A stretch of 43,586 nucleotides of DNA from Chloroflexota bacterium (GCA_023480885.1 JAMCWX010000032.1:1-43586), one strand, 5' to 3'. Positions 1-8,899 are shown, counted from the stretch's first letter. Numbers and translations: made by a program. Notes: a model not told the origin generated them from the sequence alone.

Positions 1-24
1 TGTTCTCACACCTTTTTCACCTCC
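1..24 (-). other. Possible ribosome binding site and start of a leftward gene leaving the window
   Basis: On the minus strand an AAGGAGG motif (about positions 26-20) is followed after about ten bases by GTG AGA ACA, ending at position 1. This is what the start of a gene divergent from the kinase at 311 would look like. Only three codons are inside the window, so nothing can be said about the product, and a chance match is possible. Confidence 0.25.
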
Positions 25-310
25 TTCTACCGACTCGCTCATCCCGTTCCCAGCAATGTTCGTGCCTTTGCGCGCCTTCGGCACATATGTTGCACCTCAG
101 AAAGTGGTCCGTTCGATGAGAGGACGTGACCGAGCGTGCCGAGTCTGTCCTCACATTGGAATTGCCGTTGGACAAAAGCATACGGTGCGCCGTCAGTGCC
201 GAGTTTCGGAGAGCGTCCTACTTCCTACAATAGTCAAGGTCTCCTCTGGTAAGGACTTCTCTCTCCACTGTATTAGCTTAGGGCATAGGCGGCCAAGGAG
301 GAGCGCTATT

Positions 311-2098
311 GTGAGAATCGTTGACTGGTTCTTGCGGAGAGATCGTGCGATCACCGTGGGAACGGCGTTTGTGCTACTGGTCATCTTCGGTCTGATCGCA
401 ACTCCTGTTGTGACCAGCGAGCTTGCCACCGGCGCACATACGCACATCCGTGAGGTAGTCGATCCTCTTGACGAAACCCTTGGGCAGATCGGCGAGCTTG
501 TGGCATCCATGGAAAACAGCTTCCTACGCTACGTTATTACTGGCAATTCTGACGACCTAAGGGCATACGAGGATGCCTCGCGAGATGTTAACAGTATCCT
601 CCCCGAGGCAAGAGCAGGGGCAGAACGCCTGGATGCACAGGCGGCACGTCAGGCGGATGAACTAGAACAAGCCATCCGTAGCTGGCAGCAGTTCTCCCAG
701 TCGGTGATCGCGTTGCGCCAAGAGGGGCGCATCGAGGAAGCACAAAGAGCCGCCGCAACAGGCGAAAGTGCTCGTCTCGTCAATGACTTCTGGCGACGAA
801 TCATTGCTCTACACGAACATGTCGTGGCTGTCAGGAATGCTGATCGTGACCGTCTAGATCAAATGCTCAACACTCAGGTGGTTCTGAGCGTGGCGTTGGG
901 CATACTCGGGATCGTCGCTGCCGCAATTGTCGCCGTCCTGTCCAAACGTATCGCTCGCCTTTATGAAGAGGTGCGTGTAGAGCGGGACCACGTGGCAGAG
1001 CTGGCCGAAAGGGAGAGTCGCCGGGCTGCCGAGGTGGACGCGATTATCGAGAATATGGCCGAAGGGGTTGTGGTTATAGATCAAAGCGGCCAAGTCGTGC
1101 GGTTCAACCGCATTGCTCGACAAATGTGGGGATTACCCTGGACGGAAGGTCAATATGGCCACATCAGAGATTTGGCCCCGCTCGACTTTCGCTACCAGGA
1201 CGGCCGGCTAATTCCACATGACGAGTGGCCAATTTACCGAGCGCTACGCGGGGAGACGTTCCGTGATTTCGAGGCCACTTACATCCGCCCAGACGGCAGA
1301 AGATACTACCTCCGCTTTGGCGGAAGCGCCGTGCGCGATGAGCGTGGGGAGGTTGTTCTGGCGATCAACGTCTTCCACGATATTAGCCAGATTCGAGAGT
1401 TGGAACAGCAACGGGAGGAATTCATCTCGGTAGTCGCCCACGATCTGAAAGGGGCGATCACCATCATCCGTGGCTACTCGGAACTGCTACTACGCCCTGA
1501 AGACGGGAGAACTTTGCCTGCCGTCTTTCAAAACGCTGCAGAGACCATTGACAGACAGACCCGGCAGCTAGAGAGAATGATAGAAGACCTACTGGACGTC
1601 TCGCGCATAGAGGCTCGTCGTCTCAGTTTGGAGAAGCGCCCTGTTGACTTGGTGTCCTTGATTCGAGATGTCGTTGAACGTACAGAAGAACTGACTAAGG
1701 GACACCCGGTGCGCGTTCATCTCAGAGACACGATCCCTGCCGTCGATGCCGATCCCGGCCGAATCGAGCAAATCCTGACCAATTTGCTATCGAATGCCGC
1801 CAAGTACTCGTATCCTAACACGCCTATCACGATCGAGATAGAGCCACGAAAGGCAGAAGTAATGGTCTCGGTGACCAACGAGGGGCCAGGTATCAAGAAG
1901 GAGGACATACCAGAGTTATTCACCCGATTCTATCGGACCGAGGCGGCTCGGCTGGAAGGAGTTCCGGGGTTAGGACTCGGGCTATACATCACGAAGGGAT
2001 TAGTGGAGAATCACGGTGGGCGTATCTGGATCGAGAGCGAGGTTGGCCGCTACGCTACTTTCCGCTTCACTCTGCCCGTGAGCCAGAACAAACAGTAA
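311..2098 (+). CDS. Membrane sensor histidine kinase (CHASE3-like, PAS, HisKA, HATPase)
   Basis: A 595-residue sensor kinase. The frame is open back to position 56, but an AAGGAGG motif (294-300) lies before GTG 311, and the first encoded residues lead straight into a membrane segment (about residues 17-40), so 311 is chosen. Order seen: TM1, a helical extracytoplasmic region of about 140 residues resembling CHASE3, TM2 (about 190-212), coiled linker, one PAS domain with the NMAEGVVVIDQSGQ start, then HisKA with the H-box SVVAHDLKG (His377) and a HATPase domain (N-box LLSNAAKYS, GLGLGLYI glycine box). Known for the family: autophosphorylation on His and transfer to a response regulator; no cognate regulator lies next to it. 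It is a clear paralogue of the kinase at 9332-11521. The signal sensed is unknown. Confidence 0.9.
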   Translation: MRIVDWFLRRDRAITVGTAFVLLVIFGLIATPVVTSELATGAHTHIREVVDPLDETLGQIGELVASMENSFLRYVITGNSDDLRAYEDASRDVNSILPEARAGAERLDAQAARQADELEQAIRSWQQFSQSVIALRQEGRIEEAQRAAATGESARLVNDFWRRIIALHEHVVAVRNADRDRLDQMLNTQVVLSVALGILGIVAAAIVAVLSKRIARLYEEVRVERDHVAELAERESRRAAEVDAIIENMAEGVVVIDQSGQVVRFNRIARQMWGLPWTEGQYGHIRDLAPLDFRYQDGRLIPHDEWPIYRALRGETFRDFEATYIRPDGRRYYLRFGGSAVRDERGEVVLAINVFHDISQIRELEQQREEFISVVAHDLKGAITIIRGYSELLLRPEDGRTLPAVFQNAAETIDRQTRQLERMIEDLLDVSRIEARRLSLEKRPVDLVSLIRDVVERTEELTKGHPVRVHLRDTIPAVDADPGRIEQILTNLLSNAAKYSYPNTPITIEIEPRKAEVMVSVTNEGPGIKKEDIPELFTRFYRTEAARLEGVPGLGLGLYITKGLVENHGGRIWIESEVGRYATFRFTLPVSQNKQ

Positions 2099-2283
2099 CG
2101 CATTGGCTGTTGTTTGCCTTCACCGTGCGCGTGCCAGGTATCTCACGTCGCCTGGTCTGGGCCCCCCTGTTGGTAACGGAACGATTCTTGCGGACAAGTT
2201 CCACATCACGCCGTTCCCACACGAGCGACAGCGTGAGCTTGCAAGACAGGATTTCACCAACCAAGAGGGGGGAAGATTCACAT

Positions 2284-2870
2284 ATGAGGTACAGGTTACT
2301 TGTTTCGAGCACGGTCATAGCCGTACTGGTCGGACTCTTCCTGGGAATGACTGCCGCGTCCCTGTTTCAGATTTCGCTGTCGCCCCTTCACCAGCTACAA
2401 ACGACTGTATCTCAGGTCGATAGAGCAGCCCCGTCTAGCCGATTGACGGAGAGTAGCAAGAACGTTCTTCGGGTATACGGGCCTGACGTTTACCAGACGG
2501 CAGTGGCCGTTTCGCAGCTCGTTTATCCCGGGCCACGGACCGATGCCCACCCTGACGCCCAGCCGGGCGTGGCTATCCTCGTGCCCTGGCCGGAGCGCTA
2601 ACCTCCCACCTTGGTGGTCACGGGCCACCCCTGCTCGTTGATCCACAGGGATTGCCTCAAGAGACACGCGCCTATCTGGAAAGTGTCAGGCCAACTTTCC
2701 CCGACAATGATCCTACGCGGGCACGCCTAAACCGTGGATACCTCATCGCTTCGCCCGATATTGTGAGCTTCGACCAGCAGGCAGAAATCGACTGGCTGTT
2801 GGAGTCAGTTCCGGAGGGCGGTCAAGAAATGCCTGGCATTGATGGCGGCATAGATGGGTCTCGCCATTAA
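2284..2870 (+). pseudogene. Frameshifted secreted protein with cell-wall-binding-repeat-2-like domain
   Basis: ATG 2284 follows a purine-rich GGGGGGAAG motif and starts a signal/anchor sequence (VIAVLVGLFLGMTAAS). The text VYGPDVYQTAVAVSQLVYP then resembles the start of a CW_binding_2 repeat. The frame stops at 2601 just after LVPWPER, but the next frame continues with ALTSHLGG, PPLLVDPQGLPQETRAYL and GYLIASPDIVSF up to the TAA at 2868-2870. In this family the motif reads roughly FPDAL, so loss of one base after the GA near 2595 restores the expected PDALTS. I read it as one gene with a 1-nt deletion (or a sequencing error). A healthy protein would be about 195 residues with a single repeat domain, located outside the membrane. 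Confidence 0.55.
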
Positions 2871-3180
2871 AATGCTCGTGCCAGTTTGTAGCTAAGCCAG
2901 GATGACGTCCAGATTGTGGCCAAACTCGGCTTGGCGGGATAAAGGAGTGCGATGAAGACGCTTATCCGTACTAGCATCCGTCTTCGTCTGGCATCCGCAG
3001 GCTTCTCCTCCGATCGCACTTGTATCTGATTTCTGTTCGTCGGGTCCGAGTTTTGCCTGCGGCTTCCTTCAGATTCCGTCTCGCGGCGGACACCCTTGCC
3101 TTGGCTAGCGGTTCCGGTCATCACGGCCCGCAGAGGACTTCCACCTCTTGGTTACACAACATGCCTGGCGCACAAGATTA
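2871..3180. other. Intergenic stretch without recognisable gene
   Basis: Short overlapping reading frames exist on both strands, but none has a ribosome binding site plus recognisable protein content. I see no RNA gene here. It separates the decayed wall-binding gene from the terminator of the leftward gene at 3248. Confidence 0.4.
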
Positions 3181-3204
3181 GGGGAGGACACGCCAGTCCT
3201 CCCC
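3181..3204 (-). terminator. Hairpin downstream of the leftward MMGG-rich gene
   Basis: A 9-bp perfect stem (GGGGAGGAC / GTCCTCCCC) closes a 6-nt loop about 45-65 nt after the stop codon of the leftward gene ending at 3248. On the minus strand it is followed by TAATCTTG, a weak U-tract, so it may work as a terminator or mRNA-stabilising hairpin. Confidence 0.5.
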
Positions 3205-3247
3205 ATACGAAGCAAGGTTTGTCGCCTACGAGCTGAGATTGCTGTAT

Positions 3248-3859
3248 TTAGCGGTTCCAGCCCCAGCCCATCATGCCACCGTGACCATAACCTCCCATCA
3301 TGCCGCCGTAGCCGCCGAATGAGTTGCCGAAACCACCGATCATTCCGCCAAAGCCGTTCATCACGCCACCGAAACCGCCCATCATGCCACCGAATCCTCC
3401 CATCATCCCGCCGAAGCCATTGCCCCATGGGGACCAGTAACCACCATTGCCGTTGCTACCCCAGGAGGTGTTGATGGCGGTGTTTATGCGCTCGGTGGTC
3501 GCCTGTAGCTGTGCATCTGCCTGGTCTTGAGTGATGTATTCGTACTTTACGCGCAGTTGCAGTTCGTCCTTGTAAGGCGCGACGAGCGCATCGACGAGTT
3601 TCTGCCGATCAACTCCCTTGTCTTCCGCTAGTTGCGCCAAAGTTTTCCCTTGCTGCAACTGGCTGATGACGTCGGCTCTCGTCTCACCAAGGAGCTTGGC
3701 CACACCGTCAAGGTTGTAGCCCCCCATCATTCCATAGCCGTAGGTATTACCACGGGGCGTAGGAGTGGGAGGAGCGGCAAAAGCCGACGAAGCCACGATG
3801 CCGCTGAGCGATAATGCCACTACGAGGCTGCCCAAGAGCTTCATTCCCGAAATCTTCAC
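3248..3859 (-). CDS. Secreted Gly/Met-rich protein with MMGG repeats
   Basis: 203 residues. GTG 3859 is preceded by GAAGGAGG at good spacing. Residues 1-28 form a Sec signal peptide ending SSAFA-AP, followed by a PTPTPRG linker. Residues about 50-130 form a helical domain (LLGETRADVISQLQQGKTLA, then DRQKLVDALV) similar in style to small secreted helical domains of the YckD/DUF2680 kind. The C-terminal 65 residues are almost only G, M, F, Y and N, with repeated FGGMMGG units and a HGGMMGWGW end. Methionine-rich extracytoplasmic tails often bind Cu(I)/Ag(I); that role is inference, supported by the metal ATPase nearby. It is divergent from the MMGG protein at 4050, sharing a 190-bp control region. 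No named family is assigned with certainty. Confidence 0.75.
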   Translation of the reverse strand: MKISGMKLLGSLVVALSLSGIVASSAFAAPPTPTPRGNTYGYGMMGGYNLDGVAKLLGETRADVISQLQQGKTLAQLAEDKGVDRQKLVDALVAPYKDELQLRVKYEYITQDQADAQLQATTERINTAINTSWGSNGNGGYWSPWGNGFGGMMGGFGGMMGGFGGVMNGFGGMIGGFGNSFGGYGGMMGGYGHGGMMGWGWNR

Positions 3860-4049
3860 TGTACTTGCATCCTCCTTCAGGATTTGATTGTGAGCGAATC
3901 ATAGCATCGAGATGTGAACGAGGCGTGAAGACGGTATGGAAAGGTCGTGAAGATTTTCGATAGGGCACAGATATTGCTGCCCTAACGTGAGAGCTAAAGA
4001 CGATTAACCCAAGCCACTAAACTTCGAATAAGAAGGAGGTTGATTTACT

Positions 4050-4877
4050 GTGAAATGGAATATCTACCTTACAGGGGCAACTCTGGCCATCCTCACGCTG
4101 TTTAGTGTGGCGTTGCTGAGTTTCAGCGGGGTATTCGCTCAAGGCGGATTGCTCGCACCTGCTCCTCAGCAAGCCACGCCGACGCCAGCGCCATTTCCTG
4201 GAGGCCAAGTGGGTCCAGGTGGAATGATGGGGGGAATGGGCATGATGGGTACGATGATGGGCGGCCCGTTCGCTTCCACCGCGAAGCCTATCGCAATGGA
4301 TGACGCAGTGCGCATCGCCGAGCGCAGTTTGCAGGGCGCGGGCAATCCTGACCTAACCTTCGACGAGGTCGAGGGTTACGCCTACAACTTCTACGTCCCA
4401 GTCAAAGAGAAAAGCACAGGCAACTACGCATTTGCCTGGGTTATCGACCGTTACAGCGGGACGGTCATGCCTGAAATGGGGCCCAATATGATGTGGAATA
4501 CCAAGTATGGCATGATGGGCGGCGGAATGATGGGCCCAGGTGGTATGATGGGACCAGGAGGTATGATGGGGCCAGGTGGCATGATGGGACCAGGCGCCAC
4601 CCCAGGGCCGGGAGTTGGACCGAGCGCTCCGGTGACGCCGACAGTCGATACGCCCGTTAGCTCGGCTCAGGCTCAGAGGCTGGCTCAGCAGTTCCTGGAC
4701 GGTTTCCTGCCTGGCACGAAGGTGGGAGACACCGACGCTTTCTACGGCTTTCGCACCATCGATGTGAACAGAGACGGCCAGATGGTAGGAATGATCTCGG
4801 TTAACGGCTACAACGGAGCCGTCTGGTATCATACCTGGCACGGGGAGTTCATAGGAAGATGGGAGCGACAGACGTAG
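4050..4877 (+). CDS. Secreted PepSY-like protein with Met/Gly/Pro repeats
   Basis: 275 residues, GTG start at 4050 after GAAGGAGG. Signal peptide residues 1-34 (cleavage near VFAQG), a Pro-rich linker, then a first MMGG cluster (GGMMGGMGMMGTMMGG). Two PepSY-like segments follow: MDDAVRIAERSLQ ... YAYNFYVPVKEK ... AFAWVIDRYSGTVMPE, and after 200 SSAQAQRLAQQFLDGF ... YGFRTIDVNRDGQMVGMISV ... GAVWYHTWHGEFIG. Between them lies a perfect tandem of four GGMMGP-type units (about residues 152-180). PepSY domains are extracytoplasmic and often inhibitory or sensory. The Met clusters suggest metal (copper) binding, which is inference. It is divergent from the related MMGG protein at 3248, which suggests shared regulation. 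Confidence 0.75.
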   Translation: MKWNIYLTGATLAILTLFSVALLSFSGVFAQGGLLAPAPQQATPTPAPFPGGQVGPGGMMGGMGMMGTMMGGPFASTAKPIAMDDAVRIAERSLQGAGNPDLTFDEVEGYAYNFYVPVKEKSTGNYAFAWVIDRYSGTVMPEMGPNMMWNTKYGMMGGGMMGPGGMMGPGGMMGPGGMMGPGATPGPGVGPSAPVTPTVDTPVSSAQAQRLAQQFLDGFLPGTKVGDTDAFYGFRTIDVNRDGQMVGMISVNGYNGAVWYHTWHGEFIGRWERQT

Positions 4878-5185
4878 CTGCCCGAATATCGAGGAAGAAC
4901 CTGGAGAATCGCAGCGCTGAGTTGTGCGTCGGCAGTGGGCGTCGTACAATTGGGCGTGTGCACGTGGGAGTATCCTTCGCCCCAGTACGCCTGAGTTGCT
5001 GCGATCGCAGAGACGCTGAAACCATCTTGGCCCGACCCCATCGCCGGGAAGCGCATCGCGGAACACCGATCGGCGCTCTGACTGGCTACCGAATCTAGCT
5101 CAACTTGATAATAGATCAGCTCCCAGTCTGCCGATGAGCGGCTCCACGCCGTGCAGCCTGCAAGACGAGCTTAGGATATGGGATT
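4878..5185. other. Intergenic stretch without recognisable gene
   Basis: About 300 bases between the PepSY-like gene and the small SHOCT-like frame. Open frames here lack start signals and family similarity. I see no hairpin with a T-run for the upstream gene. Confidence 0.35.
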
Positions 5186-5353
5186 GTGAAGGGTGAAATC
5201 AGTCGGCAGCAATACCTTGATGCACTGATTAACATCCTGAAGGATCGCTGCGTTCGAGGGGAGATCGAACTCGACGAGTACGAGAGAAGGCTCGGTTTTC
5301 TCTTGGAGGAACCAGTCAAAGAACGGCAGCGCCGCCTGGGCGGAGAAGAATAG
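5186..5353 (+). CDS. Small SHOCT-like protein (55 residues)
   Basis: GTG 5186 to TAG 5353 encodes 55 residues: ISRQQYLDALINILKDRCVR, then GEIELDEYERRLGFLLEE. The pattern of a helix, a turn with R-G-E-I, and a second helix with DEYERRL resembles the SHOCT domain, a short oligomerisation module usually at the C-terminus of larger proteins but also found alone. No convincing ribosome binding site is visible and the frame has been open only since 5138, so it may instead be the surviving tail of a larger, decayed gene. Confidence 0.45.
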   Translation: MKGEISRQQYLDALINILKDRCVRGEIELDEYERRLGFLLEEPVKERQRRLGGEE

Positions 5354-5453
5354 CCTGTTCTCATGTGATTTCGTCCCACCGTCTCGATGAAGGGAACCTC
5401 GGCAATCCGAGCCGACACGTCTACAGATAGTGCAGGCGCTCACCCCCACGTGA

Positions 5454-5625
5454 AAGTCGGTCACGCTTCTCGTGGAGGAGACAGGTTTCACTCAGCCTTT
5501 GGTGTCACACCACCTACGCATCCTGCGTGACCGCGGCATCGCCCGCTCTGAGCGCCGTGGCGCCTACACCAATTACTGACTGGTCGACGAAGCGGTCTGG
5601 AAGACCGTCCAGGAGCGACGTGAGA
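5454..5625 (+). pseudogene. Remnant of an ArsR-type winged-helix regulator
   Basis: In one frame the text reads TLLVEETGFTQPLVSHHLRI, then LRDRGIARSERRGAYTNY, then a TGA at 5577-5579 and on as LVDEAVWKTVQERRE. This is the helix-turn-helix recognition helix (SQPxVSHHL), the LRxxGL segment and the wing (RRGxxxxY) of ArsR/SmtB repressors. The start is missing (TGA at 5451) and the wing is broken by a stop. It is a decayed fragment with no metal-site residues left. Confidence 0.6.
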
Positions 5626-5808
5626 ATGCGTCTTCCCTTCGACGAGGAGACTTTCGATGCCTGCTGTTCGCATATGCTGTTCTGCATGGCGCTTACGACC
5701 TCGGAACTCGAATTCCTTTCGAGCGAAGTCAGGAGGGTGCTGAAACCGGGAGGACTTTGCGTTTACACGGTGAGGACCACGAAGGACCCCAATAGGGGCC
5801 ACAACTGA
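5626..5808 (+). pseudogene. Remnant of a class I SAM-dependent methyltransferase
   Basis: The frame from 5626 reads RLPFDEETFDACCSHMLFCM, then SELEFLSSEVRRVLKPGGLC and VYTVRTTKDPNRG. These are motifs of type-11 methyltransferases (LPFxDxxFD, EVxRVLKPGG). The N-terminal SAM-binding glycine loop is absent and the frame ends soon after, so this is about one third of a gene. It overlaps and follows the ArsR remnant in another frame, which suggests that deletions joined pieces of a former operon. Confidence 0.6.
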
Positions 5809-5895
5809 AGAGCTGAATGAGACCGTGGCTATCGCCATGACCATTGGAGCTACGAAGCTCCGCGCCCTTGCCGAAAAAGTTAACGGCGGTCCGAT

Positions 5896-6372
5896 TCAAG
5901 GCGTTGGGGACGGGCCATCTGAAAGTGGGGAAGCAACCACGGGGGAACCGGAAGCAACCGAAGGAAGCTGCTTTTCGTTCGCGGAGTCGGCAACGACCTT
6001 CCCTTCCGCGTCGCTGAGAACAAAGCGCAAATCCATCGTCGACCACACGTCCCCGCCCATCATCATTGGGCCCCAATCCCAATCTTGCCCTCTCATTCCG
6101 CCCATCATCCAGGGGCCCATTCCCCAGTCTTGACCATTGCCGCTCCTGCTTCGGCTTTGCACTAGCGCGTCCACCCCGTTCCATCTGTTGTTCCGCGCAT
6201 AATATGAAGCCAGAGTTGGAGCGAGGCGCTGTGCCCACATTTGCCCACCTCGAGTGACGTATACTTGGAACTCGCTCACAGTGGCGCGATTGGCAGTGAC
6301 CGCGACAGTGCTAACGGCGACCAGAACCACCACCCCGAAAGCCCCCATCAACTGCAATCGGAGACTACGCAT
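5896..6372 (-). pseudogene. Truncated sensor kinase: membrane anchor and MMGG-containing sensor domain only
   Basis: ATG 6372 has AAGGAGGTG just upstream. It encodes 158 residues: a TM segment (LMGAFGVVVLVAVSTVAVTA), the text RATVSEFQVYVTRGGQMWAQ and RLAPTLASYYARNNRWNGVD, a Trp/Met-rich loop (WGMGPWMMGGMRG, WGPMMMGG) and LRFVLSDAEGKVVADSANE. This is the typical sensor half of BaeS-like kinases, normally followed by TM2, HAMP, HisKA and HATPase. Here the frame ends at 5896 after a low-complexity SGSPVVASPLSDGPSP tail and no kinase domain follows. It may still be expressed as a small membrane protein. The MMGG motif matches the two secreted proteins at 3248 and 4050. Confidence 0.65.
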
Positions 6373-6454
6373 AATCACCTCCTTGGCTGCACGCAAATCG
6401 CGGATGATGCCAACAGGTTTCCCGATCCAGTGCCTGAAAGCTACCACGGTTGAA

Positions 6455-8614
6455 TCAATCATCGCTGCTATCAACCTCTTCCTGCGCTGCTCTGGCCGTG
6501 TCTTTAATGATTCTGCCTGAGGACGATGGACTGGCCTGACGCAACAATCGGGAGGAGTTGGCCAGAATGCCCAGGTCTGGAAGAGACTGCGCCGCGGCGG
6601 CGAGGATTGGCGGCAGGAAACCAACGGCAGCCAGCGAAAGCCCGATGAGGTTGTACGCGGCGGTGAAACCGATGTTTAGCTTCACTACCCTCATAGTGCG
6701 TCGAGCGATACGCAACACCTCGGGCACTAGCATCCAGTCTTCTCGCATTAACGCCACGTGAGCGGCTTCGATGGCGACATCAGTGCCGGCTGCTCCCATA
6801 GCGATGCCGACATCGGCCTGGGCCAAGGCCGGGGCATCGTTAACACCATCGCCCACCATCACGACGGTGTGCCCCTTGGTCTGATAGTCTTTCACGATGG
6901 AGATCTTATCCTCCGGCAGAAGGTTCGCCCTGTAGCGTACGCCCAGTCGCTCAGCCAGCGCCGATGCGGTCCTCTCGTTGTCGCCGGTGAGCAACTCAAT
7001 TTGATCCACGCCAAGCGCACGGACCTCGGCAAGAGCAGCCGGGACCTCAGGCCGCAGCGTGTCGGCAGCACCGATCACGCCGATCAGTTCGTTATCTCTG
7101 GCCACGAACAACAAGGTCTTGCCCTGAGCTTCCAGTTCGGTGGCTATGGGGATGGACGAAGCCCCAGGAATCAACCTCTGATTGCCCACCGCAATCACGG
7201 CGCCGTCGACGCGCGCCCGCACGCCCAGCCCAGGGATGGCTTCGAACCGCTTTTGCTCGCTTAGGGACAGGTGGCGCCGTCTTGCCGCGTCGCGCACAGC
7301 CTCTGCCAACGGATGTTCCGAGTAGCGTTCGGCTGAGGCGGCCAAAGAGAGAAGCTCAGATTCTGACCGTCCATTAAAGGGAACCACGTCGGTGATCTGC
7401 GGCCGGCCCAGTGTGAGCGTTCCAGTCTTGTCGATCAGCAGCACATCTGCGCGCGCCAGAACCTCCAGGTACTTGCCACCTTTGATCAGCAGACCGCGCT
7501 TCGCACCCGCCCCAATGGAAGCAAGCATAGCGATTGGGGTAGCGAGAGCAAGGGAACACGAACAGGCCACAACCAGCACCGCGGCGGTGGCCAGTGGATT
7601 GCGGCTGATCAGGAAGGTGAGCGCGGCGATGCCCGCTACTACCGGCAGGAAATAGGCCGAGAACTTGTCGGCGACACGCTGCACATCGGCGCGGTGCGCT
7701 TCGGCTTCCTCGACCATCTTGACCACGCGACCGAACGTCGTATCCTGCCCCACGCGGGCAGCGCGAACGTGGAGTCTCCCTAGCCGGGCCAACGTCGCCG
7801 CAAACACTTTTGTGCCTGGTCCAGCTTCGATGGGCATAGGCTCTCCCGTGATAGTGGCCTGATCCACGGTCGCGTGGCCGCTCATCACTTCGCCGTCCAC
7901 CGGAATAATCTCACCTGGCCGAACGATGACCGTCTCCCCAACCTGAACCTGGGCGACCGGCACTTCCTGTTCCTGGCCGTCACGTTCCACACGAGCGGTC
8001 TGGGGAGCCATGGCGGTGAGATCTCTTACGGCGCGACGGGCGCGCTCGGTGGTGAAACTTTCGGCGTAGTCCCCGACGCGCATGAAGAACACGATGACAA
8101 CGGCGGTAGCCCACTGGCCAACGAGCAGCGCGGCCAGGACCCCCACGGTCATTAACGTATGGGATATGATCTGCATCTTAATTGCAGCACGAGCAACGTT
8201 GCGAAATACGGGATAGCCGGCTATCAAAACGATGGCCAGACCGACCGGCCAGGGTACACGCTCGGAGATGGTCTCGAAGAGCCCCAGCCACTCGCCCACC
8301 ACGACGATGAACAGCACCGCACCAAAAACAATGCCGAACAGGGTAAGGATGCGGCGGGTAAAACCGCCCAGAGAAGTGGTTGGCGCAGGTTCGACAGGGG
8401 TGCTAACAGAGTATCCCGCTCCTTCGATCACTGTTCGGATCGCTGGTAGATCGACTTTCGTTGGATCGAGCCTGACGACGGCTTTTTCTGAGGACAGAAA
8501 GACATCAACAGACCGAACGCCCGGCAAAGCTGCGATAGCGTGTTGGACGTGCTGGGTGCATTCGGCGCAATCCATCCCGCGAACGGGGATTTCGACGGTC
8601 TGTAACTTCGCCAT
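6455..8614 (-). CDS. Heavy-metal-translocating P1B-type ATPase with CSC motif
   Basis: 719 residues, ATG 8614, with AGAAGG upstream. An N-terminal HMA domain carries GMDCAEC (Cys pair near 16/19). It is followed by transmembrane helices, the actuator TGEP, TM6 with ACSCSLALATPIA, phosphorylation site DKTGTLT, SEHPLAEAV (HP motif), TGDN and GDGVNDAPAL. Family role: ATP-driven export of soft metals across the inner membrane. In place of the usual CPC the codons read TGT-TCG-TGT (Cys-Ser-Cys), so the helix-kinking proline is lost. TM7 has AAYN (copper-like), while TM8 has PDLGILANSSRLL with D-x-G (zinc/cadmium-like), so the metal cannot be named. All catalytic motifs are intact, so it is probably active. 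Confidence 0.88.
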   Translation of the reverse strand: MAKLQTVEIPVRGMDCAECTQHVQHAIAALPGVRSVDVFLSSEKAVVRLDPTKVDLPAIRTVIEGAGYSVSTPVEPAPTTSLGGFTRRILTLFGIVFGAVLFIVVVGEWLGLFETISERVPWPVGLAIVLIAGYPVFRNVARAAIKMQIISHTLMTVGVLAALLVGQWATAVVIVFFMRVGDYAESFTTERARRAVRDLTAMAPQTARVERDGQEQEVPVAQVQVGETVIVRPGEIIPVDGEVMSGHATVDQATITGEPMPIEAGPGTKVFAATLARLGRLHVRAARVGQDTTFGRVVKMVEEAEAHRADVQRVADKFSAYFLPVVAGIAALTFLISRNPLATAAVLVVACSCSLALATPIAMLASIGAGAKRGLLIKGGKYLEVLARADVLLIDKTGTLTLGRPQITDVVPFNGRSESELLSLAASAERYSEHPLAEAVRDAARRRHLSLSEQKRFEAIPGLGVRARVDGAVIAVGNQRLIPGASSIPIATELEAQGKTLLFVARDNELIGVIGAADTLRPEVPAALAEVRALGVDQIELLTGDNERTASALAERLGVRYRANLLPEDKISIVKDYQTKGHTVVMVGDGVNDAPALAQADVGIAMGAAGTDVAIEAAHVALMREDWMLVPEVLRIARRTMRVVKLNIGFTAAYNLIGLSLAAVGFLPPILAAAAQSLPDLGILANSSRLLRQASPSSSGRIIKDTARAAQEEVDSSDD

Positions 8615-8752
8615 CGCTTAGCCTTCTTCGGGAAGGTTGTAGCGAGTGCATTTCTGCACCTCACCTTGTGACGGTGTTATTATACCAGAAATACGATCGA
8701 TGGGCTGGACCATCATAACCCACGGGCTGCATTTGTCATTAACCGGGCTAGT

Positions 8753-8872
8753 ATATACCATGCGTGTTCGCCGGATGTAAGCCATCCGTAACCGCACGGT
8801 GTGAGCCACCCGTAACCGCTCGATGTATGCCACCGGTTTTCGCGCGATATATACCAGGCCCAGCAGCAAGGA
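8753..8872. repeat. Tandem array of a 24-bp imperfect repeat
   Basis: Three consecutive 24-bp units are clear: 8777-8800, 8801-8824 and 8825-8848. Each reads approximately GTRWGCCAYCC-GTAACC-GCNCGRT. More diverged units flank them (8753-8776 and 8849-8872, both starting ATATACCA). Because 24 is a multiple of three, the array reads as an eight-residue peptide repeat (ARCxPPVT) on the plus strand. No ribosome binding site or longer frame supports translation. It sits about 140 bp upstream of the metal ATPase start. Confidence 0.7.
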
Positions 8873-8899
8873 ACTGCTGGCAAAGATGGGTCCAGCTAA

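Noticed and set aside
8753-8872. CRISPR array
   Set aside because: The 24-bp units are directly adjacent without unique spacers, and no cas genes are present.
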